A DNA stretch of 64,000 bases, from positions 186,001-250,000 of the forward strand of contig NZ_LN898216.1 of the NCBI RefSeq assembly GCF_001457815.1, read 5' to 3'. Shown here one piece after another: positions 1-9,068 of this stretch. A model generated the notes under the pieces. The model was not told where the DNA came from and did no database searches. It worked only from the letters and a program-made list of their open reading frames with translations. Made by a program: the position numbers and the translations under genes. This DNA comes from Vitreoscilla massiliensis. GTDB taxonomy: Bacteria; Pseudomonadota; Gammaproteobacteria; Burkholderiales; Neisseriaceae. The number at the start of each line of letters is the position of its first letter. The first letter of the stretch is position 1.

Positions 1-806
1 AATATATCATTGCGACCATTACCTAGTAAGATATCAGCAACATTACTTCCCATTAAAGTATCTGGATCATCCGAGCCAGTAATACTAAAACGCAATGCTC
101 CAGACTGCATATACTTCAAATCCAATAGCATATCCTTAAATTGAAATTGCTTGGTATGTGCAAACAAACTGGAATTAAAATAGTTTTCAACCACCACCTG
201 ACTCGAGGTATCGTATTTGATGATAAGATTTTGATTAGCACGGGAAAATGTTGCATTAGTGCGATTGATATTGTCAAACACCAAAGTATCTACGGTAGTT
301 TTATCATCAGTATCTATAAGCAAATCCACACCATTGCTTTGATAAGCGGAGAAATAATAAGTATCGGCATCGTTGGCAGCTCCCCCATACAACACATCAT
401 TGCCAGCACCTCCATACAACACATCATTCCCCAACCCACCATTCAAGGTATCGGTACCCAAATCCCCATACAATACATCGTTTCCGTCCTCACCTAACAA
501 CACGTCATTACCAATCTCACCATACAAAGTATCGTTACCTATACCTCCAAATAGTTGATCATTACCACTACCACCATATAGTTTGTCATGCCCAACTTCT
601 CCTTTTAAGATATCGTCGCCTAAGCCACCATATAAGGTATCATCCCCCCATCCACCTGTGAGTATATCGTTCCCAGAACCTCCATCTAAAACATCATTCC
701 CCAAGCCTCCGAATAATTGATCCGCACCTGCATACCCATAAATGGAGTCATTTTCGCTGGCACCTTGCAAAATATCGTCTAATAAAGTACCCCAGATCAC
801 AGCCAT
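1..806 (-). CDS. RTX (calcium-binding nonapeptide repeat) protein, 3' end off the window
   Basis: About 268 residues are visible, reading from an ATG at 806 to the window edge with no stop, so the gene is cut by the window and not necessarily broken. A strong Shine-Dalgarno (AAAGGAG) lies just upstream. After a short start (MAVIWGTLLDD) come many GGxGNDxLxG-type nonapeptides up to about residue 150. A beta-rich block like the haemolysin-type calcium-binding 'related' domain follows (NQNLIIKY...), and then more repeats (SDDPDTLMG). Such proteins are usually exported by type I secretion through a C-terminal signal, which cannot be seen here. It is a close paralogue of the next gene, which lies in the same orientation. 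Its exact role (adhesin, enzyme scaffold or toxin part) is unknown. Confidence 0.85.
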   Translation of the reverse strand, partial: MAVIWGTLLDDILQGASENDSIYGYAGADQLFGGLGNDVLDGGSGNDILTGGWGDDTLYGGLGDDILKGEVGHDKLYGGSGNDQLFGGIGNDTLYGEIGNDVLLGEDGNDVLYGDLGTDTLNGGLGNDVLYGGAGNDVLYGGAANDADTYYFSAYQSNGVDLLIDTDDKTTVDTLVFDNINRTNATFSRANQNLIIKYDTSSQVVVENYFNSSLFAHTKQFQFKDMLLDLKYMQSGALRFSITGSDDPDTLMGSNVADILLGNGRNDI

Positions 807-940
807 GATTAACTCCTTTAAAATCAAACAACAACCATAATAAATGCACTTTATTTGATTCTAATCAAAGTTATTTTAAAATACAACCAATTGATTTGAT
901 TTATATTATAGAGAGTAAAAATACTATTTTCATAATTTAT

Positions 941-970
941 TTTATCTATTTTTATCTATTTTTATCTATT
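941..970. repeat. 10-bp tandem repeat, three exact copies
   Basis: TTTATCTATT is repeated three times head to tail in the AT-rich gap between the two RTX genes. It lies upstream of the first RTX gene and downstream of the second. A variable copy number could alter spacing to the promoter of the first gene, but no promoter is obvious. Confidence 0.8.
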
Positions 971-999
971 TAAAATTGAATGTATCCTTCAAATACAAA

Positions 1000-1024
1000 C
1001 GGCCTGTTACAATGTACAGGCCGC
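1000..1024. repeat. Inverted pair of DUS words, one degenerate
   Basis: CGGCCTGT at 1000-1007 pairs with ACAGGCCG at 1016-1023, just past the stop of the 601-residue RTX gene. Only the minus-strand copy is a full uptake word. It is a possible weak terminator; the T-run is poor. Confidence 0.6.
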
Positions 1025-1047
1025 TATTTTTAATAATAGATGATGAT

Positions 1048-2853
1048 TTACACTGCTGCTGCCATTGTATTGGCTGGAAGAGTATTAATACTCGCACTGG
1101 CAACAAGCGTCGTATCGCCACTGCTCAAACTCGCCACAGCCGTTTTCAAAGCTTGTGCTTGCTGCAGTAATGCAGGCACTTGCGCGGCGGTAATGGTTTT
1201 GTCGGCAAATTGGAATTGCTTGCGCCCGGCTTTGACGCTGGTGTCGTAAAACTGTTTAACCGTTACTTGATCGGTCGCGCCATATTTAACGATTAAATCC
1301 TTGCCGGACCTACTGAAAGTAGCGGCGGCGCTGTTGATGTTACTGAAGCGCAAAGAATCTGTCGCGGTGGTGTCGTCCGTGTCTATCACCACATCACGAC
1401 CTGCACCAGCTTGAAACAAATATAAGTCGATGTCATTGCTGCTACCACCGTATAAAACATCATCTCCCGTACCACCACCCAAGGTGTCGTTGCCAGCATT
1501 ACCATTCAAGCCATCATTGCCGGCATGACCAATAATATTGTCATTGCCATTGCCGCCCTGAATGACATCATTACCCTCGTAACCATAAATAATGTCATTG
1601 CCATTCAAACCGTATATCGCATCGGCAACTTTACTGCCATACAGTGTTTCAGCTGCCGCCGTGCCATTAAGGGGAACGCGGATGATACCCGACTGCATGT
1701 CACTCAAGGTCAAAGTCTTGTCGCTGAAGACGAATTTTTTGTTGTGGGCATTAACAGTATTGTCAAAGTAGCGCCACACCAACACACCATCATTGTCTGT
1801 ACCATAACCACTGATGGTTAAGTGAGTATTCACCCCTGAAAATTTCACTTGAGTACTGGCGATGCCACTGAAGCGGATGGTATCTGTCGCCGTCGTATCA
1901 TCAATGTCATAAATCTCATCCGCACCCGAACCTTTAGACACTATGTAAGTATCGCTGTCATTGCCCTCGCCACCCTCTAGCTCGTCATCACCCAATTCTC
2001 CTATCAAAGTATCATTGCCGAGTCCACCGACCAGATAATCGCGCCCACCACCACCATATAAGGTATCGTTTCCAGCTTCACCATACAAATCATCAACGCC
2101 CAAATAACCGTATAAGGTGTCATTACCAGCTCCCCCATACAAATCTTCAGACACATTGGAGGCCCGTATCACATCAGCGCCACTGCTTCCTTGCCAATCG
2201 GCGAAAAAGGCAAAGAGTTGCATTTCCTGCAATGAATACATATGCCCAGCAAAATTTAAATTCTTACGGTAGGCTTGATTGGCATAATTGAAAAAATCTT
2301 TGATGACGGTGGTGTTATTGGCATCGTCTGCATCAAGTACGCGCAAATCAAATCCCACTCTTTGAAATGAGTAGTCAAAACTGTTGATAAAATTAACCGT
2401 ATCAATGGCAGTGGTATCGTCACTGTCTATGACGGTGTTATAGCCTTTATCCAGTGCATACAAATCAGTGTCGTTGCCACTGCCACCCAATAATTGATTC
2501 GTGCCATCACCACTTCTGAGCCAGTCATCACCAGCACCACCATCTAAATAGTCATCTCCCTCTTCCCCAAACAGTGAATCTACCCCTGCTCCCCCACGCA
2601 AGACATCATTGCCAAGGCTCCCCACAAGATAATCATCACCCGTGTCACCCCATAACACATCATTGCCAGCGCCTCCTTCTAACCTATCATCGCCGTCCCC
2701 ACCGTACACGGTATCGTTTCCTGCTCCAGCATCAAAATAGTCTCCACCATCATACCCGTACAAAACATCATTTCCCGCATAACCATACAGATTGTCACGC
2801 CACCCTGTACCCTTTAACACATCGTTATTTTCCGTACCATAGTAAGAACTCAT
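1048..2853 (-). CDS. RTX calcium-binding repeat protein, 601 aa
   Basis: Three blocks of GGxGNDxLxG nonapeptides (about residues 5-125, 230-300 and 395-475) alternate with three copies of a roughly 80-residue beta-rich module. Each module contains a DxDDTTAxDTxxF motif and a 'kqFxFaDkxlt' ending, the haemolysin-type calcium-binding related domain. There is no N-terminal signal peptide. The C-terminal 40 residues are rich in Ala, Ser, Thr and Val and end in AAAV, as expected of an uncleaved type I secretion signal. No type I exporter genes lie in the window, so the transporter must be elsewhere. It shares its module order with the truncated paralogue at 1-806, suggesting tandem duplication. 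The function of the carried modules is unknown. Confidence 0.85.
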   Translation of the reverse strand: MSSYYGTENNDVLKGTGWRDNLYGYAGNDVLYGYDGGDYFDAGAGNDTVYGGDGDDRLEGGAGNDVLWGDTGDDYLVGSLGNDVLRGGAGVDSLFGEEGDDYLDGGAGDDWLRSGDGTNQLLGGSGNDTDLYALDKGYNTVIDSDDTTAIDTVNFINSFDYSFQRVGFDLRVLDADDANNTTVIKDFFNYANQAYRKNLNFAGHMYSLQEMQLFAFFADWQGSSGADVIRASNVSEDLYGGAGNDTLYGYLGVDDLYGEAGNDTLYGGGGRDYLVGGLGNDTLIGELGDDELEGGEGNDSDTYIVSKGSGADEIYDIDDTTATDTIRFSGIASTQVKFSGVNTHLTISGYGTDNDGVLVWRYFDNTVNAHNKKFVFSDKTLTLSDMQSGIIRVPLNGTAAAETLYGSKVADAIYGLNGNDIIYGYEGNDVIQGGNGNDNIIGHAGNDGLNGNAGNDTLGGGTGDDVLYGGSSNDIDLYLFQAGAGRDVVIDTDDTTATDSLRFSNINSAAATFSRSGKDLIVKYGATDQVTVKQFYDTSVKAGRKQFQFADKTITAAQVPALLQQAQALKTAVASLSSGDTTLVASASINTLPANTMAAAV

Positions 2854-3034
2854 GATGCCACTCCCATTCAGTTGGTGATTAAAATCAGCTGCTTGTAGTG
2901 TTGGCTATTTTAATTGGAGTAATCCATCCAATTCAAGCCATGTTTTTGTTTTAGCTGGCTTTAGAAATAAATACCTAATCCCCTGCCTTACCTGTGGCAG
3001 ATATTTTTGCTCACTCACAAGCCTACGCAATAAA

Positions 3035-3068
3035 AAAAGCGGCCTGTAATGATTTACAGGCCGCTTTT
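3035..3068. terminator. Paired-DUS hairpin terminator
   Basis: A perfect 15-bp stem (3035-3049 with 3054-3068) with a 4-base loop is built from two opposed uptake words. It is followed on the minus strand by a run of T, just past the stop of the dehydrogenase gene at 3085. Confidence 0.85.
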
Positions 3069-3084
3069 ATTGAAACTGAATGCA

Positions 3085-4098
3085 TTACCAACCTTGCAAC
3101 ACGATTTTGCCTATGCTTTTGCCGCTTTCGATGTCGCTGTGCGCTTGTTTCAGGTTGGCAACATTGATGGGGCTGATGACTTTGTTCAGCGTGGTTTTGA
3201 TTTTGCCTGCGTCGATGAGCGCGGCGACTTCGGTCAGTATTTCATGTTGGCGCTGAATGTCGGCGGTGACGAACATACCGCGGGTGAACATGGATTCCCA
3301 GTTCAGTGAGATAGATTTGGCTTTAAACCATGTCAATTTTAAATTTTCAGGCTCATCTATCATCACCAATTTACCCTGCGGCGCCATCAAAGCGGCCAAT
3401 TGTTCAGCGTAGTCGTCAGTGTGTTGGGTCGAGAATACCCAACTTGGGGCCGGCAAACCGGTTTTTTGCCATTCCTCCAGCAAATTATTGCGGTGGTCTA
3501 TGACCACGTCCGCACCCAATTCTTGGCACCACGCTTGGCTTTCAGGGCGCGAGGCGGTGGCGACCACGGTCAAGTCGGACAATTGTTTGGCCAGTTGGAT
3601 GATTTGTGAGCCGACACCACCTGAACCACCGATGACCAATAACACCCGATTGCGCATGTTACTGCTCACATTCACTTGCAAACGGTCAAACAAGCCTTCA
3701 TACGCGGTCATACTGGTCAATGGTAAGGCTGCGGCTTGGGCAAAATCCAAGCTGTGCGGTTTTTTGGCGATGATGCGTGCGTCTACCGCTTGGTATTCGG
3801 CATTGCAACCGGCACGGTTGACCACGCCAGCGTAATACACCTCGTCTCCCACTTGAAAACCGCTGACATCTTTACCCACCTCGGTGATGACACCGGCGGC
3901 ATCCCAACCCAAAATACGGGTTTCACCGGCAGGCGGTGCACCAAAATTACGCACTTTGATATCAATAGGATTAACCGCGATGGCGGCGATTTTCACCAAT
4001 ACCTCATGGGCGGCGATGGTCGGCATGGCGGCCTCAAAGGCAAACAATGAGCGCTCGTCAGCGATGGGCAACGATGTTTCAAAACCTATGGCTTGCAT
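3085..4098 (-). CDS. Zinc-type alcohol dehydrogenase-like / quinone oxidoreductase family protein
   Basis: At 337 residues this is a typical medium-chain dehydrogenase/reductase. The N-terminal GroES-like half includes 'ILGWDAAGVI' and 'GDEVYYAG'. The NAD(P)H-binding Rossmann half has the glycine-rich 'IGGSGGVGSQ' near residue 157. The catalytic zinc ligands of true alcohol dehydrogenases are not evident, so a quinone or enone reductase activity is likelier. The gene is divergent from an HxlR regulator starting about 110 bases away, a common pairing for quinone- or aldehyde-responsive reductases. The physiological substrate is not deducible. Confidence 0.85.
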   Translation of the reverse strand: MQAIGFETSLPIADERSLFAFEAAMPTIAAHEVLVKIAAIAVNPIDIKVRNFGAPPAGETRILGWDAAGVITEVGKDVSGFQVGDEVYYAGVVNRAGCNAEYQAVDARIIAKKPHSLDFAQAAALPLTSMTAYEGLFDRLQVNVSSNMRNRVLLVIGGSGGVGSQIIQLAKQLSDLTVVATASRPESQAWCQELGADVVIDHRNNLLEEWQKTGLPAPSWVFSTQHTDDYAEQLAALMAPQGKLVMIDEPENLKLTWFKAKSISLNWESMFTRGMFVTADIQRQHEILTEVAALIDAGKIKTTLNKVISPINVANLKQAHSDIESGKSIGKIVLQGW

Positions 4099-4210
4099 GG
4101 CAATACTCCTTGATGGACAGTGCTGCTATCATAGCGTGAACCCTGTGTTTGCGTAAGAACGCACTTAATCGACAGCCAGTGTCTTATCCGACACCATACA
4201 AGAGAACACC

Positions 4211-4579
4211 ATGAGCAAGTTAAAACACGAACATTTTGATTGCGCCGTTGGCTGCAGCGTCGAAGCGACGTTGGAATTGATAGGCGGCAAATGGAAAGGG
4301 GTGATTTTGTACCATTTGCTGCAAGAATCGGTCTTGCGCTTTAGCCAATTGCAAAAGCTGTTTCCCAATTGCACCCAACGCACGCTCACCAACCAATTGC
4401 GCGCCTTGGAGGCCGATGGTTTTGTGCTGCGGGTGGTGTATGCGCAAGTGCCGCCCAAGGTCGAGTATTCGCTGACCGAACGCGGGTTAACTTTGGCGCC
4501 AGTAATATTGGCGTTGAAGGCTTGGGGTGATATGGAATTGGGTAAAACCACCGCCACCGAACACGCAAGCGGCCTGTAA
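4211..4579 (+). CDS. HxlR-family transcriptional regulator
   Basis: A 122-residue winged-helix protein of usual family length. The HxlR hallmarks are visible: a Cys near the N-terminus (DCAVGCSVEAT), 'IGGKWKGVILYHLL', 'LRFSQLQKLFPNCTQRTLTNQLRALEADG' split across the recognition helix, and 'YSLTERG'. Members sense aldehydes, quinones or oxidants through cysteines and usually control an adjacent divergent oxidoreductase, here the dehydrogenase at 3085-4098. The last three codons and the stop (Ser-Gly-Leu-TAA) are supplied by a DUS at 4567-4579. Confidence 0.9.
   Translation: MSKLKHEHFDCAVGCSVEATLELIGGKWKGVILYHLLQESVLRFSQLQKLFPNCTQRTLTNQLRALEADGFVLRVVYAQVPPKVEYSLTERGLTLAPVILALKAWGDMELGKTTATEHASGL
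4567..4579 (+). repeat. Single DUS containing the HxlR stop codon
   Basis: AAGCGGCCTGTAA, read in frame as Ser-Gly-Leu-stop at the end of the HxlR gene. Confidence 0.85.
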
Positions 4580-4620
4580 ACACTCTCAACCTGAAAAAAC
4601 CCTCTGACAATGCGAGCCTT

Positions 4621-5409
4621 ATGGATACACCACAACGCCTTTTTGCCTTTCTTGAGAGCAACCGTGTTTACAATCACGAAGTACAGCAAAATTACTATCG
4701 GCATACCTTGTCCCAACACACCACGTTGACGCAACGGTTGTATTGTTTATTGCACAGTGTTGTTCACACACAAAGCCGACCTAAAATGGATGCCATTGGC
4801 CCATTTTTTAAACAGTATTTTGCTTGTCACAGCAGCATTGAAACTTTTACCGATTTTGTTCGATTTTTGGAGCAAGGCACTCCGCCTAGCAAAGCAAAAA
4901 TTGACCCCAACACCCAGCCTTATTTACACCTCTATGATGTTGTAAACAAACAAAAAGGTTGGGGGCCCAAAACTGCTGCACTGTTGGTTAAAGCACTCTA
5001 CCACCTTCATTCCGACCACTACGCACCCGAGCTGGCTATTTTTGCAGCTTTCCCTGAGTTACAAACAGATGACCGACTGTTTTTACCTGTTGACTCCGTC
5101 ATCACCCATGTTTTCAAAGTGGATTTAAAAGTGGATTGCCCTGCCAACTTCAATGGCATCAATGCATTTTTACAGCAGCGCTACAATGCAAAACAGATGG
5201 AAGTTTGGGATGATTTGTGGTTTTGGGGATACATCACCCAATCCACCAAAAACTCGTCAAGATACAGCTCTGGCTTCAACGAAAATAAATACTGGAGCAA
5301 TCTCTACACCAATAAGCAACTGGATTTGCCTCTGCTCAAACTTAAAATTGATGAGTACCTGGAAATTATTAACGCGCCCTCTGCCCAAGCAATCACAAGC
5401 GGCCTGTAA
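4621..5409 (+). CDS. Unrecognised protein with a helix-hairpin-helix-like motif, 262 aa
   Basis: I cannot assign a family with confidence. The segment 'KGWGPKTAALLVKAL' (about residues 112-126) resembles the helix-hairpin-helix of HhH-GPD DNA glycosylases, including the lysine. The later 'FLPVDSVITHVF' resembles their catalytic 'PVDxHVxRV' segment. The spacing between the two (about 42 residues) is longer than in endonuclease III, so a distant glycosylase-like fold is only a hypothesis. The gene begins 41 bases after the HxlR stop on the same strand, with a weak ribosome site. It also ends in Ser-Gly-Leu-TAA encoded by a DUS, which is one arm of the hairpin at 5396-5427. Confidence 0.6.
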   Translation: MDTPQRLFAFLESNRVYNHEVQQNYYRHTLSQHTTLTQRLYCLLHSVVHTQSRPKMDAIGPFFKQYFACHSSIETFTDFVRFLEQGTPPSKAKIDPNTQPYLHLYDVVNKQKGWGPKTAALLVKALYHLHSDHYAPELAIFAAFPELQTDDRLFLPVDSVITHVFKVDLKVDCPANFNGINAFLQQRYNAKQMEVWDDLWFWGYITQSTKNSSRYSSGFNENKYWSNLYTNKQLDLPLLKLKIDEYLEIINAPSAQAITSGL

Positions 5410-5427
5410 ACATTTACAGGCCACTTG
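5396..5427. terminator. Paired-DUS hairpin between convergent genes
   Basis: A 15-bp stem with one C-A mismatch and a 2-base loop. It overlaps the last codons of the upstream 262-residue gene and lies 15 bases before the stop of the convergent MFS gene, so it can serve both. Confidence 0.8.
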
Positions 5428-5441
5428 TAGGATACAACCAG

Positions 5442-6704
5442 TTAAGCTGCGTCTTTGCTTTTATATTCCACATCGGCAAAACGGTTGGCATGTCTGAGGC
5501 TGGGAAACCATTTCGACCACAAGCCCACCACCAGCAAAGTACACACCCCACCCATCACCGCTGCAGGTATCACCCCAAACGCGGCCGCGCTGGAGCCGGC
5601 ACGAAATTCACCCAATTCATTCGATGAGCTGATGAACAAGCTGTTGACCGAATTGACACGGCCACGCATGCTATCGGGCGTGGACAATTGCACCATGGAG
5701 CTGCGGATGTAGACGCTGACCATGTCGGCTGCGCCCGCCACAAACAAGGCTGCACACGACAATAAAAATAGGTGCGAAAACGCAAACACCAAATTGGCGA
5801 TGCCAAACACCGTCACCGCAATAAACAGGTTGCGACCGATGTTTTTATTAAACGGATGGGTACTCAAATACAGGCCGCACAAGACCTCGCCCACGGCCAT
5901 GGAGCTGCGCAAAATGCCCAAGCCGGAAGCGTTCACATGCAATACCTCTTGCGCGTAAATCGGCAATAAGGCGATGACGCCACCGAGCAAGACCGCAAAC
6001 AAATCCAAGGAAATCGAGCCCAACACCACCGGATGGCGCCAAATAAAGCGCATGCCTTCGCGCACCCGTTCGACCATAGACGAAGTCGCTTGTCTGGCCA
6101 AACGCATCGCGGCTTTCACGCCCTCGGGGTCGAGCAAAGGCACGCGTGTGAGCAAGCTGCTGGCCAAACCAAAACACAGCGCGCACACGATAAACGTGGC
6201 ACTGCCGCCGCCATAGGCATATAAGAAACCACCGACCAAAGGGCCACCGATGGCAGCGCCACGCATCAGCATGGAGTTGGCGGCAATGGCGGCAGGCAAT
6301 TGTTCGCGTTCCACCACTTGTGGCAACAAGGATTGCATTGCTGGCGCGGAAAAGGCGCGGCTACAGCCATACACCATCAACACCGCATAAATGCCATTGA
6401 TGCCCGATTCACCATGCCCTGCCAACCACCACAACATCAGCGAACAGGCACAGCCGACCAACCAACTGCCACCCAACACCCATTTGCGGTTAAACCTGTC
6501 TATCCAATCACCGGCGGGCAAAACCAATAGCAACATCGGAATAAACTGTGCCAAACCAACCAAGGCCAAAGCCATGGGGTCACGGGTCAAATCATACACT
6601 TGCCATGCCACCACCACAGACTGCATTTGCGTGGCCAAAACCGCCATTAAACGGGCACTGACAAACGCCACAAAACCTTGATGCTGGTATACCGACTTGC
6701 TCAT
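5442..6704 (-). CDS. MFS exporter, EntS-like (MFS_3)
   Basis: A 420-residue inner-membrane protein with about 12 hydrophobic segments. It carries the MFS loop 'GDWIDRFNRKWVL' between TM2 and TM3 and 'SLLPQVVEREQLPAAIAANS', a signature of the enterobactin exporter EntS and related efflux proteins. It is probably a proton-driven small-molecule or siderophore exporter. No siderophore genes are adjacent, so the substrate is open. It is flanked by hairpins on both sides, suggesting a single-gene transcript. Confidence 0.85.
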   Translation of the reverse strand: MSKSVYQHQGFVAFVSARLMAVLATQMQSVVVAWQVYDLTRDPMALALVGLAQFIPMLLLVLPAGDWIDRFNRKWVLGGSWLVGCACSLMLWWLAGHGESGINGIYAVLMVYGCSRAFSAPAMQSLLPQVVEREQLPAAIAANSMLMRGAAIGGPLVGGFLYAYGGGSATFIVCALCFGLASSLLTRVPLLDPEGVKAAMRLARQATSSMVERVREGMRFIWRHPVVLGSISLDLFAVLLGGVIALLPIYAQEVLHVNASGLGILRSSMAVGEVLCGLYLSTHPFNKNIGRNLFIAVTVFGIANLVFAFSHLFLLSCAALFVAGAADMVSVYIRSSMVQLSTPDSMRGRVNSVNSLFISSSNELGEFRAGSSAAAFGVIPAAVMGGVCTLLVVGLWSKWFPSLRHANRFADVEYKSKDAA

Positions 6705-6729
6705 ATGGATACTTTTTCTGAATAAACAA

Positions 6730-6756
6730 AAGCGTCCTGTAATTTACAGGACGCTT
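6730..6756. terminator. Hairpin derived from a DUS pair but mutated in both arms
   Basis: AAGCGTCCTGTA at 6730-6741 pairs perfectly with TACAGGACGCTT at 6745-6756. The GG-to-GT change in one arm is matched in the other, so the stem survives although the uptake word is lost. It lies just downstream of lpxA, on its transcribed side. Confidence 0.75.
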
Positions 6757-6774
6757 GTACTGGAGTTCAAGACC

Positions 6775-7557
6775 TCAACGAATCACACCGCGCGTCGACT
6801 GGGCAAAGAAGTCGGCAAATACCTGCACTTCTTCTTGGCTTTGCGCCAATTCGATGATTTGCGCTTTGGCTTCGTTGTAAGCCAAACCTTGGCGGTAAAG
6901 GACTTTGTACACGTGTTGCACGCGTTCAATTTGCTCTGGACTCATGCCACGACGGCGCATGCCTTCGGTATTCAAACCTTTGGGTTCGGCACGGTAACCG
7001 GCTGCCATCACATACGGTGGCACGTCTTTGTGCACGCCGGCGGCAAACGCGGTCATGCAATAATCGCCTAGGATACAAAATTGATGCACCAAGGAATAAC
7101 CGCCCAAAATCACCCAGTCACCGATGGTGACATGGCCAGCCAATGAGGCATTGTTGGCGAAAATGGTGTGATTCCCCACCACGCAATCGTGCGCCAAATG
7201 CACATAAGCCATAATCCAGTTGTCGTTGCCCAAGCGGGTTTCGCCTATGCCTGTGACCGTACCGGTATTGAAAGTGGTGAATTCGCGGATGGTGTTGTTG
7301 TCACCAATAATCAATTTGGTGGGTTCACCGGCGTATTTCTTGTCTTGCGGCTGCGCACCCAAAGAGGCAAATTGGAAAATCTTGTTGTTTTTGCCTATGC
7401 TGGTGTGGCCATCTATGACCACGTGCGGACCTACTTCGGTACCGGCATCAATGCGCACATTCGGGCCGATAATCGAAAACGGACCAACGCTCACGCCTTC
7501 GGCCAATTCGGCTTTCGGGTCAACAATGGCTTGGGGATGGATGTTGGTTGCTGCCAT
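6775..7557 (-). CDS. lpxA: Acyl-ACP--UDP-N-acetylglucosamine O-acyltransferase LpxA
   Basis: Catalyses the first step of lipid A synthesis in the cytoplasm, 3-O-acylation of UDP-GlcNAc. The 260 residues match the usual length. The N-terminal two thirds are left-handed beta-helix hexapeptides ('[19 protein letters not shown]'). The catalytic-histidine region '[13 protein letters not shown]' and '[15 protein letters not shown]' are present, followed by the helical C-terminal domain. It starts 3 bases after the fabZ stop, so it is translationally coupled. No lpxB follows; an unrelated exporter does. Confidence 0.97.
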   Translation of the reverse strand: MAATNIHPQAIVDPKAELAEGVSVGPFSIIGPNVRIDAGTEVGPHVVIDGHTSIGKNNKIFQFASLGAQPQDKKYAGEPTKLIIGDNNTIREFTTFNTGTVTGIGETRLGNDNWIMAYVHLAHDCVVGNHTIFANNASLAGHVTIGDWVILGGYSLVHQFCILGDYCMTAFAAGVHKDVPPYVMAAGYRAEPKGLNTEGMRRRGMSPEQIERVQHVYKVLYRQGLAYNEAKAQIIELAQSQEEVQVFADFFAQSTRGVIR

Positions 7558-7560
7558 GGC

Positions 7561-8016
7561 TTATCCCACTACTTTTTTGGCACACATGATTTCGGCTTCG
7601 GCCGCCACTTGACCGTCCACTTTGGCCACGGCCTTGAATTTGCCTATGCCGCGTTTGCTTTGCAACAATTCCACTTCAAACACCAATTGGTCACCTGGAA
7701 TGACTTGGCGTTTGAAACGGGCATTGTCTATGCCAGCAAAGAAGTAAATTTCTTTGTCGTTGCGACCGCCTTCCGACAAAATCGCCAAAGTACCACAAGC
7801 TTGCGCCAAGGCTTCGGTAATCAACACGCCAGGCATCACCGGAAAATCAGGGAAATGGCCTTGGAAAAACGGCTCATTCATGGTGACGTTTTTGATGGCG
7901 GTTAAGGTTTGGTTGGCTTCAAAAGCAGTGACGCGGTCGAGCAACAAAAAAGGGTAACGATGCGGCAATAAGGTTTGCAAAGTCTTGGCTTCGATGGGTA
8001 ATGCATATTCGGTCAT
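7561..8016 (-). CDS. fabZ: 3-hydroxyacyl-ACP dehydratase FabZ
   Basis: Dehydrates beta-hydroxyacyl-ACP in type II fatty acid synthesis, competing with LpxA/LpxD for the same substrate pool. At 151 residues it has the hot-dog fold signature '[14 protein letters not shown]' and the catalytic His/Glu region '[23 protein letters not shown]'. It lies between lpxD and lpxA as in most Gram-negative bacteria, in one minus-strand operon. Confidence 0.97.
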   Translation of the reverse strand: MTEYALPIEAKTLQTLLPHRYPFLLLDRVTAFEANQTLTAIKNVTMNEPFFQGHFPDFPVMPGVLITEALAQACGTLAILSEGGRNDKEIYFFAGIDNARFKRQVIPGDQLVFEVELLQSKRGIGKFKAVAKVDGQVAAEAEIMCAKKVVG

Positions 8017-8032
8017 GCTTGAGTGTCCTCAG

Positions 8033-9067
8033 TTATTCTTTTGCGCCGCCAAGTGCAGCGATGTGTTGTTCAAGTTGTTTGATGCGACCATTCATGTCGG
8101 CAAGGCGGCGCACATACACCGCGTTTTTGCTCCATTCTTTGAAGGTCTGCATCGGATAGACAGAGGCATAATGCCCTGCTTCGGTTATGGATTTGGTGAT
8201 GTTGGTGCCACCGCCAATAAAGGTTTTGTCAGCTATGGTCAAATGACCGGCCATGCCCACACCACCGGCAATCACCACGTGATTGCCAATTTTGCAACTG
8301 CCGGAAATGCCGGTACAAGACGCGATGACGGTGTGTTCACCGACTTGGCAATTGTGGGCAATTTGCACGAAATTGTCGATTTTACTGCCACGACCAATGC
8401 GGGTATCTTCCAAAGCACCACGGTCTACGGTGGAATTGGAGCCGATTTCAACATCATCGGCCAAGGTCACCCCGCCGGTTTGCGGTATCTTAAACCATGA
8501 ACCATCGGCTTTCACCGGGGCATAGCCAAAACCATCGCCACCGATGACGGTGCCCGAATGGATTTCAACGCGTTGACCCAAGGTACAGCCATGGTACACA
8601 GTGACATTGGGATGTATGACGCAGTCGTCACCCAACACACAATCGTGTTCAATCACCGCACCAGCCAACACGCGACAGTTCTCACCCAATACCGTGTGTT
8701 CACCCACATAAGCATGAGCGCCAATTTCACAACTGGCCGGCACAATCGCACTGTCTGCCACCACCGCACTAGGATGGCGCTGGTGATTGGCTTGTGCACG
8801 AGGATGAAACAACCATGCCAATTGGGCAAAATACAGGTAAGGGTCGTCACTGCGAATAATGCTCAAGTGCTCAGGCACATCGACCACGCTGGGGTGAACA
8901 ATGACTGCCGCCGCTTGGGTGTCTGACAATTGGTGGTGGTATTTGGGATTGCTCAAAAAGGCGATGGCCGTGCCATCTGCGCTTTCTAACGGTGCCAATT
9001 GCCCAACTTCCACATCGACCCCAAACAGCTCACCACCGATTTTTGCAACGATTTCAGATAACTTCAT
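8033..9067 (-). CDS. lpxD: UDP-3-O-(3-hydroxyacyl)glucosamine N-acyltransferase LpxD
   Basis: Third enzyme of lipid A synthesis. Its 344 residues comprise an N-terminal uridine-binding domain ('[14 protein letters not shown]'), a long left-handed beta-helix of hexapeptides, the active-site region '[18 protein letters not shown]', and a C-terminal helix that in the family binds acyl carrier protein. Its start lies directly next to the stop of skp (1-base gap), the usual arrangement. Confidence 0.97.
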   Translation of the reverse strand: MKLSEIVAKIGGELFGVDVEVGQLAPLESADGTAIAFLSNPKYHHQLSDTQAAAVIVHPSVVDVPEHLSIIRSDDPYLYFAQLAWLFHPRAQANHQRHPSAVVADSAIVPASCEIGAHAYVGEHTVLGENCRVLAGAVIEHDCVLGDDCVIHPNVTVYHGCTLGQRVEIHSGTVIGGDGFGYAPVKADGSWFKIPQTGGVTLADDVEIGSNSTVDRGALEDTRIGRGSKIDNFVQIAHNCQVGEHTVIASCTGISGSCKIGNHVVIAGGVGMAGHLTIADKTFIGGGTNITKSITEAGHYASVYPMQTFKEWSKNAVYVRRLADMNGRIKQLEQHIAALGGAKE

Positions 9068-9068
9068 C

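Noticed and set aside
2574..2855. His-rich 93-residue ORF opposite the RTX gene
   Set aside because: It is the antisense shadow of the Gly/Asp-rich RTX repeats.
4165..4734. 189-residue ORF antisense to the HxlR regulator
   Set aside because: It fully overlaps a strong family match on the other strand and has no recognisable features.
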